A stretch of 31,608 bases of DNA from Clostridiales bacterium (GCA_004555535.1 SFHU01000019.1:1-31608), one strand, 5' to 3'. Counted from the stretch's first letter, positions 1 through 7,946 are shown. A program made the numbers and translations. The notes: a model not told the origin generated them from the letters alone.

Positions 1-1
1 C

Positions 2-907
2 ACGCAGAACAAGAACTTCCTCTCCACCAACAACATCCGCAACCTGCTCTCCAACACCGCCGTGCGCTTCATCATCGCCTGCGGCGTCTCCGGCTGCCTC
101 ATCACCAAGGGCACCGACCTGTCCGCCGGCCGCGTCGCCGGTCTGGCCGCCTGCCTCTCCGGCATCCTGATGCAGAAGGCCGACTACTCCGGCCGCTTCT
201 ATCCGAACATGCCCGAGCTGCCGCTGGTCGTCGTGCTGCTCATCGTCATGGCGCTGTGCGGCGCGATCGGCGCGGTCAACGGCACGGTCATCTCCATCCT
301 CAAGGTTCCACCCTTTATCGCCACCCTCGGTATGCAGACGCTCGTCTACGGCGCGTGCCTGATCTACACCGGCGCGATCCCGATCGGCGGCCTGCGCAAC
401 GATTACACCGGCCTGGCCACCGGCTATGTCGGCACCCGTATGCTCTCCAACCTGACGATCATCGCCATCGTCATCGGCCTGCTGATGTGGTTCCTGTACA
501 ACAAGACCCGCTACGGCAAGTACATGTACGCCATCGGCGGCAATGAGAACGCGGCGGAGGTCGCGGGCATCAACGTCACCAAGAGCAAGATCAAGATCTA
601 CATGCTGGCCGGCCTGCTCTACGGCCTGACGGGCTTCCTCGTCTGCGCCAAGTCCGGCGGCTGCTCGGTCAACACCGCGCAGGGCTGGGAGCTTGAAGCC
701 ATCGCGGGCTGCACCATTGGCGGCGTCTCCGTCAACGGCGGCGTCGGCACCATCCCGGGCATCCTCATCGGCGTTCTGGTGTTTGAGGTCCTCAAGATCG
801 TCCTCCAGTTCCTGGGCGTTGAGTCCTCCTACACCTATGTGGCGCAGGGCCTGGTCATCATCATCGCGGTCGCGCTCGACCTGCGCAAGTATCTGGCCAA
901 GAAGTAA
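2..907 (+). CDS. mglC: Galactose/methylgalactoside-type ABC transporter permease (5' end outside window)
   Basis: Membrane permease of a sugar ABC importer of the galactose/ribose class. It would work with a periplasmic-type binding lipoprotein and a double ATPase encoded upstream, outside the window. The frame is open from base 2, so the gene is truncated by the window edge; the GTG at 62 is internal. The first visible residues (FLSTNNIRNLLSNTAVR) and the following ITKGTDLSAGR segment are typical of MglC. Further down, KVPPFIATLGMQTLVYG and the C-terminal GGVSVNGGVGTIPGILIG block are hallmarks of the BPD_transp_2 family. Several hydrophobic segments are visible. It ends in TAA at 905-907, about 92 bp before a small membrane-protein gene. 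The MglC assignment rests on motif recall; RbsC or XylH-type permeases are related alternatives. Confidence 0.9.
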   Translation, partial: TQNKNFLSTNNIRNLLSNTAVRFIIACGVSGCLITKGTDLSAGRVAGLAACLSGILMQKADYSGRFYPNMPELPLVVVLLIVMALCGAIGAVNGTVISILKVPPFIATLGMQTLVYGACLIYTGAIPIGGLRNDYTGLATGYVGTRMLSNLTIIAIVIGLLMWFLYNKTRYGKYMYAIGGNENAAEVAGINVTKSKIKIYMLAGLLYGLTGFLVCAKSGGCSVNTAQGWELEAIAGCTIGGVSVNGGVGTIPGILIGVLVFEVLKIVLQFLGVESSYTYVAQGLVIIIAVALDLRKYLAKK

Positions 908-923
908 TCCCGTTTCCCCCTTG

Positions 924-957
924 GCCCGCCGCGTCCAGGCCTGGCACGGCGGGCTTT
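924..957 (+). terminator. GC-rich hairpin between mglC and the small membrane protein
   Basis: Eight perfect pairs (GCCCGCCG at 924-931 with CGGCGGGC at 947-954) are followed by only TTT. This may be a weak terminator or a processing/stability hairpin that lowers expression of the downstream small gene. The loop itself contains the palindrome CCAGGCCTGG. Confidence 0.4.
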
Positions 958-999
958 CCCTATGATCCGGCAAGCAGCCGGCGACATGGAGGTCTGGCT

Positions 1000-1206
1000 T
1001 TGGCAATCATCGAGAAAAAGGACAAGAAAAAGGAAATCGACGAGGCGATGGTCGACCGCATCGTCGAGGAGACGAAGAAGCAGAAGAACCTGAAGGAGCA
1101 GATCTACGACAAGATCAACGTCCCCGTCTGGGCGCTGGACGTGCTGATCGTCGTGCTCGTGGCGGCGCTGCTGCTGGTCATCGTGTTCGGACGTGGCGGC
1201 GCCTGA
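1000..1206 (+). CDS. Small single-span membrane protein downstream of mglC, unknown function
   Basis: A 68-aa protein starting at TTG (1000). The choice of start is supported by GGAGG at 988-992, seven bases upstream. The first ~40 residues are highly charged and rich in Lys and Glu (for example EKKDKKKEIDEAMVDRIVEE), probably a cytoplasmic amphipathic or coiled stretch. Residues ~43-64 (VWALDVLIVVLVAALLLVIVF) form one transmembrane helix, and the chain ends GRGGA. It follows mglC in the same direction across a hairpin, so it may be the last gene of the sugar-transport operon. I do not recognise a family. A transporter accessory subunit is possible, but that is inference from position only. 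Confidence 0.65.
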   Translation: MAIIEKKDKKKEIDEAMVDRIVEETKKQKNLKEQIYDKINVPVWALDVLIVVLVAALLLVIVFGRGGA

Positions 1207-1248
1207 CGGGGCCGCCCATGCCCTGCCTGGGTGCTGCCCCAAACCCCG

Positions 1249-1267
1249 CAAGGGATGATATCCCTTG
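1249..1267. repeat. 19-bp inverted repeat overlapping a -35 element
   Basis: CAAGGGAT (1249-1256) and ATCCCTTG (1260-1267) are perfect inverted arms around GAT. The right arm overlaps the -35 hexamer of the plus-strand promoter at 1265-1293, so it could be an operator. No regulator can be assigned. Confidence 0.4.
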
Positions 1268-1293
1268 ACCCTTCTTCGCTTCGCACGTATACT
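1265..1293 (+). promoter_or_regulatory. Sigma-A-like promoter facing a short non-coding stretch
   Basis: TTGACC (1265-1270), 17-bp spacer, TATACT (1288-1293): ten of twelve consensus bases. The only thing downstream before the convergent cstA gene is the hairpin at 1324-1363, so any product would be a short RNA of about 60-70 nt. No convincing ORF with a ribosome-binding site lies between. Confidence 0.45.
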
Positions 1294-1323
1294 CAAGCTT
1301 TTGTTGCAAAACAGAATCAGACA

Positions 1324-1363
1324 GAAAAAGCAGCCTTCCACTACCGGAAGACTGCTCTTTTTC
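1324..1363. terminator. Bidirectional intrinsic terminator between the mgl side and cstA
   Basis: AAAAAGCAG-C-CTTCC pairs with GGAAG-A-CTGCTCTTTTT around a short loop, with one internal mismatch. There is an A-tract on one side and a T-tract on the other. It can stop cstA transcription on the minus strand and any plus-strand RNA from 1265-1293. Confidence 0.8.
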
Positions 1364-1394
1364 ACTTGTCAGAGAACTTGCCGCACGGGCGCGA

Positions 1395-3059
1395 TCAGGC
1401 CTTCTGCGGATCCCTGGCCTTGAGGGCCTTGAGGCCGTCCACGGTGATGATCAGCGCGAGGACGACGACGGGCACGATGATGATGCACTGCAGGCCTTCC
1501 TTGCCGAACGCGCCGGTGCCGGCCATCAGCTTCATGACGTTGTTGTAGAAGCTGAGCGCCAGGGAGGACAGCGTCGCGGCGAGCATGAAGAACATCGGCG
1601 CGATGAACATCTTGTTGTTGCGGCCGATGTGCTTGAACCAGACCGCGCAGGCCAGGAACGCGGGCACCGCGACGAGCTGGTTCGCCGCGCCGAACAGCGG
1701 CCAGATCTTCTGGTAGCCGGCGCCCGCCAGCAGGGCGGAGAGCACGACCGTGATCAGCGTCGCGACGTACTTGTTCTGCAGCGCCTTGACGCCGAAGCCG
1801 TCAAACATCTCCTGGAAGATCATGCGGCCCAGGCGGGTCGCGGTGTCCAGCGAGGTCAGGCAGAACGCGGAATAGGCCAGCGCGATGACGGTCGCGGTGG
1901 TCGCCTCGGGCAGGCCGATGACCGCCGCGAAGGACGCGATGCCGTTGGAGAAGATCGCAGCGGGGCCGCTGCCGGAGGCCGCGAGCTCCTGGCCGCGCGC
2001 AGAGCCGACCGCAACCAGCGCGATGATCGCCAGCGCGCACTCGATGAGCATGCCGCCGTAGCCGATGACCTTGGCGTGGCCCTCATTGTCCAGCTGCTTG
2101 GAGGTCGTGCCGGAGGCGATCAGGCTGTGGAAGCCGGAAATCGCGCCGCAGGCGATGGTGATGAAGAGCACCGGGAACAGCGGCTGACCATTGACGACGA
2201 AGCCCGTGAAGGCGGGGAGCGTCATGTCCGGGCGCGCCGCGGCGATGCCGACGATGGACAGCAGGATGATCGCGTAGAGCAGGAAGCTGTTCAGGTAGTC
2301 GCGCGGCTGGAGCAGGATCCAGACCGGGGCGACGGACGCGATGAAGATGTAGACGAAGGTGATGGTGAGCCAGAAGCCCTTCGAGAGGTTCATCAGCGGG
2401 AACGCGAGGCCCAGCGCGATGGAACCGCACAGCAGCGCGACGCCGATGACCGTGTTGACGATCAGGTTGTGGTTGCGGCGCTGGAGCAGGCCGAAGAGCA
2501 CGGCCAGCGGGATGAAGCACATCGACGCGGTCGCGACGGAGCCGGCGGAGCGCGCGTTGGCCAGCGCGATCTCGGTGTCCGCAGCCGGGACGGACGCGAA
2601 CGTGCCCGCGACGATGTCGGAGAACGCCGCGACGACCAGCAGCAGAACCAGGAAGACGAAGATGTTGAAGATCATCTTGCACTTGTGGCCGATGTGATGC
2701 TCAATGACCTCGCCGATCGTCTTGCCGTCGTGGCGGATCGAGGCGAACAGCGCAGAGAAGTCCTGCACGCCGCCAAAGAAGATGCCGCCGATCACGACCC
2801 ACAGGAAGACCGGCACCCAGCCGAAGAACGCGGCGTTGATCGGGCCCGTGATGGGTCCGGCGCCGGCGATGGAGGCGAAGTGATGGCCGAGCAGCACGGC
2901 GGTGCTGGTGGGCACATAGTCGCCGCCGTCGCTCTTCTCGACGGCAGGAGTCTTTCTCGTGGGGTCCACACCCCACTGCTTGCACAGCCAGGCGCCGTAG
3001 GTGGCATAGGCCACGATGAACAGCACCAGCGCGACAAGCAGGATGACAAAACCGTTCAT
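1395..3059 (-). CDS. cstA: Carbon starvation protein A / pyruvate-peptide transporter family
   Basis: A 554-aa polytopic membrane protein of the CstA family. Members are linked to uptake of peptides or pyruvate during carbon limitation. Family landmarks are visible: the N-terminal hydrophobic helix, YVPTSTAVLLGHHFASIAG at about residues 49-67, then GPITGPINAAFFGW and the hydrophobic FNIFVFLVLLLVVAAF block. The central motif FHSLIASGTTSKQLDNE and the SLDTATRLGR motif near the C-terminal third are also characteristic. A Shine-Dalgarno (AGGAGAG) precedes ATG 3059. The length is shorter than E. coli CstA (about 700 aa), as is common in Bacillota. It lies 57 bp downstream of the 174-aa unknown gene in the same direction, so the two probably form one transcript ending at 1324-1363. 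Confidence 0.93.
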   Translation of the reverse strand: MNGFVILLVALVLFIVAYATYGAWLCKQWGVDPTRKTPAVEKSDGGDYVPTSTAVLLGHHFASIAGAGPITGPINAAFFGWVPVFLWVVIGGIFFGGVQDFSALFASIRHDGKTIGEVIEHHIGHKCKMIFNIFVFLVLLLVVAAFSDIVAGTFASVPAADTEIALANARSAGSVATASMCFIPLAVLFGLLQRRNHNLIVNTVIGVALLCGSIALGLAFPLMNLSKGFWLTITFVYIFIASVAPVWILLQPRDYLNSFLLYAIILLSIVGIAAARPDMTLPAFTGFVVNGQPLFPVLFITIACGAISGFHSLIASGTTSKQLDNEGHAKVIGYGGMLIECALAIIALVAVGSARGQELAASGSGPAAIFSNGIASFAAVIGLPEATTATVIALAYSAFCLTSLDTATRLGRMIFQEMFDGFGVKALQNKYVATLITVVLSALLAGAGYQKIWPLFGAANQLVAVPAFLACAVWFKHIGRNNKMFIAPMFFMLAATLSSLALSFYNNVMKLMAGTGAFGKEGLQCIIIVPVVVLALIITVDGLKALKARDPQKA

Positions 3060-3116
3060 GTTTCTCTCTCCTCTATGGTCTTGCGTAATCTCTGAAACAC
3101 CCGAGGGCCGGGTGGA

Positions 3117-3641
3117 TCATGCGTCTCTGGCGAGCTTCGTGAAGAGCGGGCGCAGCTCCTTTGCAGCGGCGTTGGTCACGACGGTTCCGCGGGACAGGTC
3201 GACGGCCAGCAGACGCGCCGTGGCCCAGCCACGGAGGGAAAAGCGATAGTTCTTCGTGAATTTCGCGCGCTGAATGAAGCGCTGCGCATCCTCCTGTACG
3301 TCCTTGCACAGGAAGATGAGGGTGAGATCGGTGTACATGTGCCCTTCGTCGGGACAGGGCTTGCCGGGATGAACGAGCTCCGGCTCGGCCTCCCGGGTTA
3401 AAAAGGTGAACCAATCGCGGGCGGTCTCCTCTGAGAGGCTGTCCTCGCAGAGGAAGAGCGCATGCTCAAAGGCATTGGCCTCCCAGAGCACGTGCTTTTT
3501 GGTGAGCACGTATTTGGAGTTCAGCGCGCGAAGCTGCGCCAGCGCGTCCACCTGCCGCGAGAGGATCGTCGCGCCGGGCGTGATATCGTAGGTGCCCGCG
3601 AGCGCGTCGAGCGCGCGGGAGAGGAGCGCCTTGGGTTCCAT
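3117..3641 (-). CDS. Unknown 174-aa soluble protein upstream of cstA
   Basis: Not recognised. It has no signal peptide or membrane segment, so it is probably cytoplasmic. Visible features are an N-terminal helical part, a central mixed region with HVLWEANAFEHALFLCEDSL, and a C-terminal basic part with NYRFSLRGWATARLLAVDL. The start ATG (3641) has AAGGAAGG just upstream. A perfect TATAAT at 3673-3678 on the same strand suggests this gene is the first of a two-gene unit with cstA. The shared transcript is the only clue to function, and a role tied to carbon starvation or nutrient uptake is inference. Confidence 0.75.
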   Translation of the reverse strand: MEPKALLSRALDALAGTYDITPGATILSRQVDALAQLRALNSKYVLTKKHVLWEANAFEHALFLCEDSLSEETARDWFTFLTREAEPELVHPGKPCPDEGHMYTDLTLIFLCKDVQEDAQRFIQRAKFTKNYRFSLRGWATARLLAVDLSRGTVVTNAAAKELRPLFTKLARDA

Positions 3642-3672
3642 GCTTCAACCTTCCTTGGTGTAAATCTCCGTC

Positions 3673-3678
3673 ATTATA
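3673..3678 (-). promoter_or_regulatory. -10 element for the 174-aa gene and cstA
   Basis: TATAAT on the minus strand, about 32 bp upstream of the ATG. The -35 region is weak (TATTCA-like at about 17 bp), so activation by a regulator is possible. Confidence 0.55.
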
Positions 3679-3798
3679 CTCCTACGTTGACGTTTTGAAT
3701 AGAGATAAATGCAGCAAGATGACGATTTCGGTGGTTTTTCCAGAGGGAAGGGGTGATGCTTTGTCAATTTCGGACAAGATGCATCAAGCCCGGAGAAA

Positions 3799-3836
3799 GA
3801 AAAAAGCAGCCCCTCCCCGAAGGGAGGAGCCGCTGT
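3799..3836 (-). terminator. Intrinsic terminator of the foldase/cyclophilin gene
   Basis: On the minus strand a GC-rich stem of the form CAGCGGCTCCTCCC / GGGGAGGGGCTGC, closed by a short TTCG-type loop, is followed by TTTTTT. It begins a few bases after the stop codon at 3842. Confidence 0.85.
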
Positions 3837-3841
3837 GTGGA

Positions 3842-6148
3842 TCAGTCCTCAAGGCGCGTGAAGGTGTAGGTCTTGCCGTAGGTCTCGACGTAGACCGTGC
3901 GCATGGCCTGCTCGCTGCGCGGCTTGTCGCTGCTGTCGGTCGGGACGGAGGCGATCAGATCGACCGTCTCAATGCCGCCGAGCACCATGCCGAAGGCCGC
4001 GTAATCGCCGTCGAGATAGTCGTTGTCGGCATGCATGATGAAGAACTGGCTGCCGGCGGAATCCATCGCGCTCGAACGCGCCATGGAGAGCACGCCGCGG
4101 GTGTGGGAGAGATCGTTCTGCACGCCGTTGTTCGTGAACTCGCCGCGGATGGCGTAGCCCGGGCCGCCAGTACCGTCGCCGTTGGGGTCGCCGCCCTGGA
4201 TCATGAAGCCGGGAATCACGCGGTGGAAGGTCAGGCCGTCATAGAAGCCCTCGCCCGCGAGGGAGACGAAGTTGCCCACGGTCTCCGGCGCGACGTCCGG
4301 GTAGAGCTCGCCGTAGATCAGCGAACCGTCGTTCATGACGATGGTGAAGGTCGGCAGCTTGTCGATGGCGATGGCCGCCTCAGACAGCGCGGTGTTGTCC
4401 GCCGCGAGCGCCTCGGCTTCGTCCATGTCCGCCATCTGCTTCACATTGAGATAGCCCTTGAAGGTCGTGCCGGGCACGGCGACAAAGGCGTATTCCTCGC
4501 CGTCCATGCCGATGTGGCCGAGCACGTCAAGCGTCGCGCCGGCGCTCAGGCGCGCCACGGCGTCGCCCTCCGGCATATCCCAAAGGTCGGTGTCCTCGGT
4601 CACGCTCGCATAGGCGACCGTCACCTCGGCAGTCTCGCCGACGTAGACGTGGAACAGCGGGCTCTCGTCCAGAAGCTGCACGTTCGCGTCGTTGATCATC
4701 GCATCGATGTAGTCGGAGAAGACGGCGTCCTTCGCGCTCTCGAGCGCCTCGGTGGTCTCCGCTTCCCTGCGGGCCTCAAAGTCGGCCTCGCCGCTGGGCA
4801 GATCCTTCGCATAGCAGAGGATGAAGTAGCCGTAGTCCGTCTCAACGACGCCGGAGACGTCGCCGATTTGGGCAAGGGCCATCGCGCCGTTCTTGAACTC
4901 GTCGCCGTAGAGGTTGCTCGCTTCCGCGACCGGATAGCCGGCGTCCATCTGCTCCTGGGAGGAGGCATCCTCGTTGAACGCGGTCATCGCCTCGGCGAAG
5001 CTCATCGCGCCGCTGTCAATCGCGGCGGAAACGGCCTGGGCCTTCGCGCGGCCGGTCAGCTCCGCGATTTCGGCGGGGGCGAGCACGGCTTCGGCGGGAG
5101 TGGCCTCATCGGAGGTAGCCTCATCGGAGGTAGCCTCATCGGCAGTGGCTTCATCCGGAGTCGCCTCGTCCGGCGTGGCCTCGTCCGGAGTCGCCTCTTC
5201 CTCATCGCCCATGGAGATGAAGATGCACTGGACGACGCGCACGCCCTCCGGCGTGTAGAGGATGTCCTCGCCGTTCAGGGTGTCGTTGATGAAGGTATCG
5301 ACGTCGGCGTAGGCCTCCTTCTGCTCGGCGACCTTCGCGTCAAAGGCGGCGCGCACGTCCTCGTCGGTGATGGTGACGTCGGCGGTGGAGAGCTCGTAGA
5401 GATAGTCGATCACGCTCTGCAGGCAGAGGTTGTCGTAAATCGCCTCGAAGGTGTAGCCGTTGGCGGCGAGCTCCTCCTCAACGGCCTGCGCGAGATCTTC
5501 GCCCTCGTAGCCATAATAGGAGAGGTAGGTCTCGTAGTATTCACGGACGCTGTCGAGGGAGGCCTCGGCCTGGGCGCGCAGCGCCTCGTCGTCCTCCCCG
5601 GTGAGCACATAGCCCTGCTGGGCGGCATACTTCGAGACGATGCGCTTACTCAGCTCCATCTGCACGGTCTCCTGCGCGACGGAGGACTGGAAGTCGGTGT
5701 CGAATTCGTCGATCGTGTAGCCGTACTGCGTATAGTACTGAATGTAGTACTGGAGCGAGTCGTCAAAGTCCGCCTGCACCTCGGAGCGGCGCACGGCGAT
5801 TTCGCCGTCATACGCGCGGGCGAGCACGGGATCGTCGTCCACAGTCTCCGACGCCTCGGTTTCCTCGTCGTCGGGTGCCTTCTCCTCGCTCAGCGCGACG
5901 GGCTCGGCGGCCTCCTCGACCGGGGCTTCGGTGGGCTCGGCGGTGGGCTCGGCCGTCGGCTCGGCGGTGGGCTCGGCCGTCGGCTCGGCGGTGGGCTCAG
6001 CGGTGGGCTCAGCGGTCGGCTCGGCCGTCACCTCCGCCGTCGGCTCGGCAGTGGACGAGACGGTTTCCACCTTGTCCTTGCCGCCGCAGGCGGTCAGCGT
6101 CAGGAGCGCCAGCGCCAGCAGCAGCGCCAGCAGCATCTTCTTGTTCAT
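3842..6148 (-). CDS. Lipoprotein foldase: SurA/PrsA-like parvulin module plus SH3-like segment plus cyclophilin
   Basis: A surface lipoprotein carrying two different peptidyl-prolyl isomerase folds. The signal peptide ends in lipobox LTAC, with Cys at about residue 21. A long Thr-Ala-Glu-Pro tandem repeat follows, probably a flexible spacer through the cell wall. Next come a SurA_N-like helical region (roughly 90-250), a parvulin-like region interrupted by an Ala-Thr-Pro-Asp-Glu repeat, and an SH3-like stretch (about 520-585). The C-terminal ~165 residues are a cyclophilin with FHRVIPGFMIQGGDP and GSQFFI. The usual single-domain foldases are about 300 aa (PrsA) and 170 aa (cyclophilin), so this is a fusion. 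I chose ATG 6148 because GGAGGG lies eight bases upstream; ATG 6154 is too close to it. Role inferred: folding of exported proteins outside the membrane. Confidence 0.88.
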   Translation of the reverse strand: MNKKMLLALLLALALLTLTACGGKDKVETVSSTAEPTAEVTAEPTAEPTAEPTAEPTAEPTAEPTAEPTAEPTEAPVEEAAEPVALSEEKAPDDEETEASETVDDDPVLARAYDGEIAVRRSEVQADFDDSLQYYIQYYTQYGYTIDEFDTDFQSSVAQETVQMELSKRIVSKYAAQQGYVLTGEDDEALRAQAEASLDSVREYYETYLSYYGYEGEDLAQAVEEELAANGYTFEAIYDNLCLQSVIDYLYELSTADVTITDEDVRAAFDAKVAEQKEAYADVDTFINDTLNGEDILYTPEGVRVVQCIFISMGDEEEATPDEATPDEATPDEATADEATSDEATSDEATPAEAVLAPAEIAELTGRAKAQAVSAAIDSGAMSFAEAMTAFNEDASSQEQMDAGYPVAEASNLYGDEFKNGAMALAQIGDVSGVVETDYGYFILCYAKDLPSGEADFEARREAETTEALESAKDAVFSDYIDAMINDANVQLLDESPLFHVYVGETAEVTVAYASVTEDTDLWDMPEGDAVARLSAGATLDVLGHIGMDGEEYAFVAVPGTTFKGYLNVKQMADMDEAEALAADNTALSEAAIAIDKLPTFTIVMNDGSLIYGELYPDVAPETVGNFVSLAGEGFYDGLTFHRVIPGFMIQGGDPNGDGTGGPGYAIRGEFTNNGVQNDLSHTRGVLSMARSSAMDSAGSQFFIMHADNDYLDGDYAAFGMVLGGIETVDLIASVPTDSSDKPRSEQAMRTVYVETYGKTYTFTRLED
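5090..5200 (-). repeat. 15-bp coding repeat (Ala-Thr-Pro-Asp-Glu units) inside the parvulin region
   Basis: Six to seven near-identical 15-bp units encode A-T-[PAS]-D-E repeats within the parvulin-like domain of the foldase. Such units can expand or contract by slippage. Confidence 0.8.
5928..6045 (-). repeat. 12-bp coding repeat (Thr-Ala-Glu-Pro units) after the lipobox
   Basis: About nine tandem 12-bp units encode T-A-E-P near the N-terminus of the foldase lipoprotein. This is probably a disordered spacer lifting the catalytic domains away from the membrane. Confidence 0.85.
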
Positions 6149-6195
6149 GATCATTTCCCTCCATACGGATCATATACGGATTACGGTCATTCAAC

Positions 6196-6224
6196 ATTAT
6201 ACGCGCGGGCCCCTGAAAACGCAA
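6196..6224 (-). promoter_or_regulatory. Promoter of the foldase/cyclophilin gene
   Basis: TTGCGT (6224-6219), 17-bp spacer, TATAAT (6201-6196) on the minus strand, about 48 bp upstream of the chosen start. The -35 lies within a small hairpin (CCTGAAA / TTTCAGG, 6212-6235) that may relate to the end of the upstream aminotransferase transcript. Confidence 0.7.
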
Positions 6225-6273
6225 TCCTTTCAGGAAATTACCACGCGGCGTTCAATCGCCCATCACAATTGCT

Positions 6274-7452
6274 TCACAATCCGCGCACGAACGCGCGGAT
6301 GCGCTCGAGCGCCTTGCCGAGGTTATCAAGGCTCGTCGCGTAGGAGCAGCGGATGTGCCCCTCGCCGCTGACGCCGAAGGCCGTGCCCGGCACGCAGGCG
6401 ACGTGCTGGCTCTCCAGCAGGCGCGTGCAGAATTCCTCACTCAAAAGGCCCGTCGGGGCGACCGAGGGGAAGACATAGAAGGCGCCCCGCGGCTCGAAGC
6501 AGGGGAGGCCCATCTCGTTGAGGCTGGAGACCATCAGCCGGCGGCGGCGGTCGTAGGAGCGCACCATCGTGCGCACATCCTCAAAGCCTGTCTCAAACGC
6601 GCGGCCCAGCGCGCGGTCGGCGGCCACCTGGCCCTGAATGGACGCGCAGAGCATCGTGTACTGGTGAATCTTGAACATTGGGGCGAGCAGTTCGCGCGGC
6701 GCGGCGATGTAGCCCACGCGCCAGCCGGTCATCGCGAAGGCCTTGGAGAAGCCATTGATGGTGATCGTGCGCTCGCGCATGTCCTCGACGGCGGCGAACG
6801 CCGTGTGCTCGTGGCCGTCATAGACCAGCTCCGAATAGATCTCGTCGGAGACGACGACGATGTCCGTGCCCCGGAGCACGCGCGCGATGGCCTTGAGCTG
6901 CTCCTGCGTCATGACGCCGCCGGTCGGGTTGTTGGGGTAGGGCAGGATGAGCGCCTTCGTGCGCGGCGTGATCGCGGCGGCGAGGGCCTCGGGGGTCAGG
7001 GCGAAGCAGTCCTGCGCGCGCGTGACGACCGGCACGGCGACGCCGCCCGCGAAGGTGACGCAAGGCGCGTAGCTGACGTAGCTCGGGTCGGGGATGAGCA
7101 CCTCGTCGCCTGGGCAGAGCAGCGCGCGCATGGCCAGGTCGATGCCCTCGCTCGCGCCGACGGTCACGAGCACCTCGTTCGCCGGGCTGTAGGCGACGTG
7201 ATAGCGCATGCGCAGGTAGGCGGCGATCTTCTCGCGCAGCGACTCGAGGCCCCAGTTGGAGGTGTACTGCGTCTGTCCCTCCTCGATGGAGGCGATGGCC
7301 GCGTCGCGGATGGACCAGGGCGTGACGAAATCCGGCTCGCCGACGCCCAGGGAGATGGCCTCGGGCATCTGCTTCACGATGTCAAAGAACTTGCGGATGC
7401 CGCTGGGCGGAACGCTGGCGACCCGCGGGTTGACGATGCGGTCGTACTGCAT
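6274..7452 (-). CDS. PLP-dependent class I/II aminotransferase
   Basis: A cytoplasmic fold-type I aminotransferase of 392 aa, the usual length. Key residues are visible: NNPTG at 174-178, the cofactor-ring aspartate in SDEIY (D203), the Schiff-base lysine K237 in NGFSKAFAMTGWR, and the C-terminal substrate-carboxylate arginine region (GEGHIRCSYA). It resembles the aspartate/aromatic aminotransferase subgroup that Bacillota often encode next to an Lrp-type regulator. The substrate cannot be fixed from sequence. The ATG overlaps the stop codon of the regulator gene (TGATG), so translation is probably coupled. No clear terminator follows apart from a weak hairpin at 6212-6235. Confidence 0.9.
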   Translation of the reverse strand: MQYDRIVNPRVASVPPSGIRKFFDIVKQMPEAISLGVGEPDFVTPWSIRDAAIASIEEGQTQYTSNWGLESLREKIAAYLRMRYHVAYSPANEVLVTVGASEGIDLAMRALLCPGDEVLIPDPSYVSYAPCVTFAGGVAVPVVTRAQDCFALTPEALAAAITPRTKALILPYPNNPTGGVMTQEQLKAIARVLRGTDIVVVSDEIYSELVYDGHEHTAFAAVEDMRERTITINGFSKAFAMTGWRVGYIAAPRELLAPMFKIHQYTMLCASIQGQVAADRALGRAFETGFEDVRTMVRSYDRRRRLMVSSLNEMGLPCFEPRGAFYVFPSVAPTGLLSEEFCTRLLESQHVACVPGTAFGVSGEGHIRCSYATSLDNLGKALERIRAFVRGL

Positions 7453-7946
7453 CAGGGCATCACCGCCTGACGCTTGTCATCCGAGCCGCCCTCGAAGATC
7501 ATGCCGCCGTATTTGTAGGTCTTGAGCATGAAATGGGTGCTCGTGCCGGTGACGCCCTCGATGACGGAGAGGCGGCTGTGGACGAACTGCGCGAGCTCCT
7601 TGAGGGTCTTCGCCTCGCAGAGCACCATCAGGTCATAGGCGCCGCTCATCAGATAGAGCGACTTGACCTCGTCATACTGCATGATCCGCTGGGCGATGGC
7701 GTCAAAGCCCTTCTCCCGCTGGGGCTGGACGTTGACCTCGATGACCGCGCTGACGAATTCCTTGTCCGTCCGCTCCCAGTTGATCAGCGTCTGATAGCCG
7801 ACCAGCACGCCGGCGCGCTTCAGGCCCTCCAGCGCGAGACTGACCTGCGCCTCATCGCTGCCCGTCATGACCGCGATTTCCCGCGGCGTCACCCGTGCAT
7901 CCTCGCACAGGATTTCCAGAATGTGCATATCCAGCGTCGAAAACAT
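7452..7946 (-). CDS. Lrp/AsnC-family transcriptional regulator
   Basis: A 164-aa DNA-binding regulator. The N-terminal winged-helix segment (MFSTLDMHILEILCEDARVT onwards) is followed by the ligand-sensing RAM-like domain, with AVIEVNVQP and MSGAYDLMVLCEAKTLKELAQF. These proteins form octamers that respond to amino acids, and this one probably controls the aminotransferase it overlaps. I chose ATG 7946 because AAGGAGAG lies seven bases upstream. The longer frame from 8009 starts inside a repeat element and has no such site. The leader is about 148 nt long if transcription starts near 8094, and most of it is the repeat at 7986-8094. A perfect palindrome, CTCCGGCCGGAG, lies just before the ribosome-binding site. 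Confidence 0.88.
   Translation of the reverse strand: MFSTLDMHILEILCEDARVTPREIAVMTGSDEAQVSLALEGLKRAGVLVGYQTLINWERTDKEFVSAVIEVNVQPQREKGFDAIAQRIMQYDEVKSLYLMSGAYDLMVLCEAKTLKELAQFVHSRLSVIEGVTGTSTHFMLKTYKYGGMIFEGGSDDKRQAVMP

Noticed and set aside
3695..6343. An 882-aa plus-strand frame opposite the foldase lipoprotein
   Set aside because: The minus-strand protein has clear domains, signal peptide, promoter and terminator. The plus-strand frame is a low-complexity mirror of the coding repeats.
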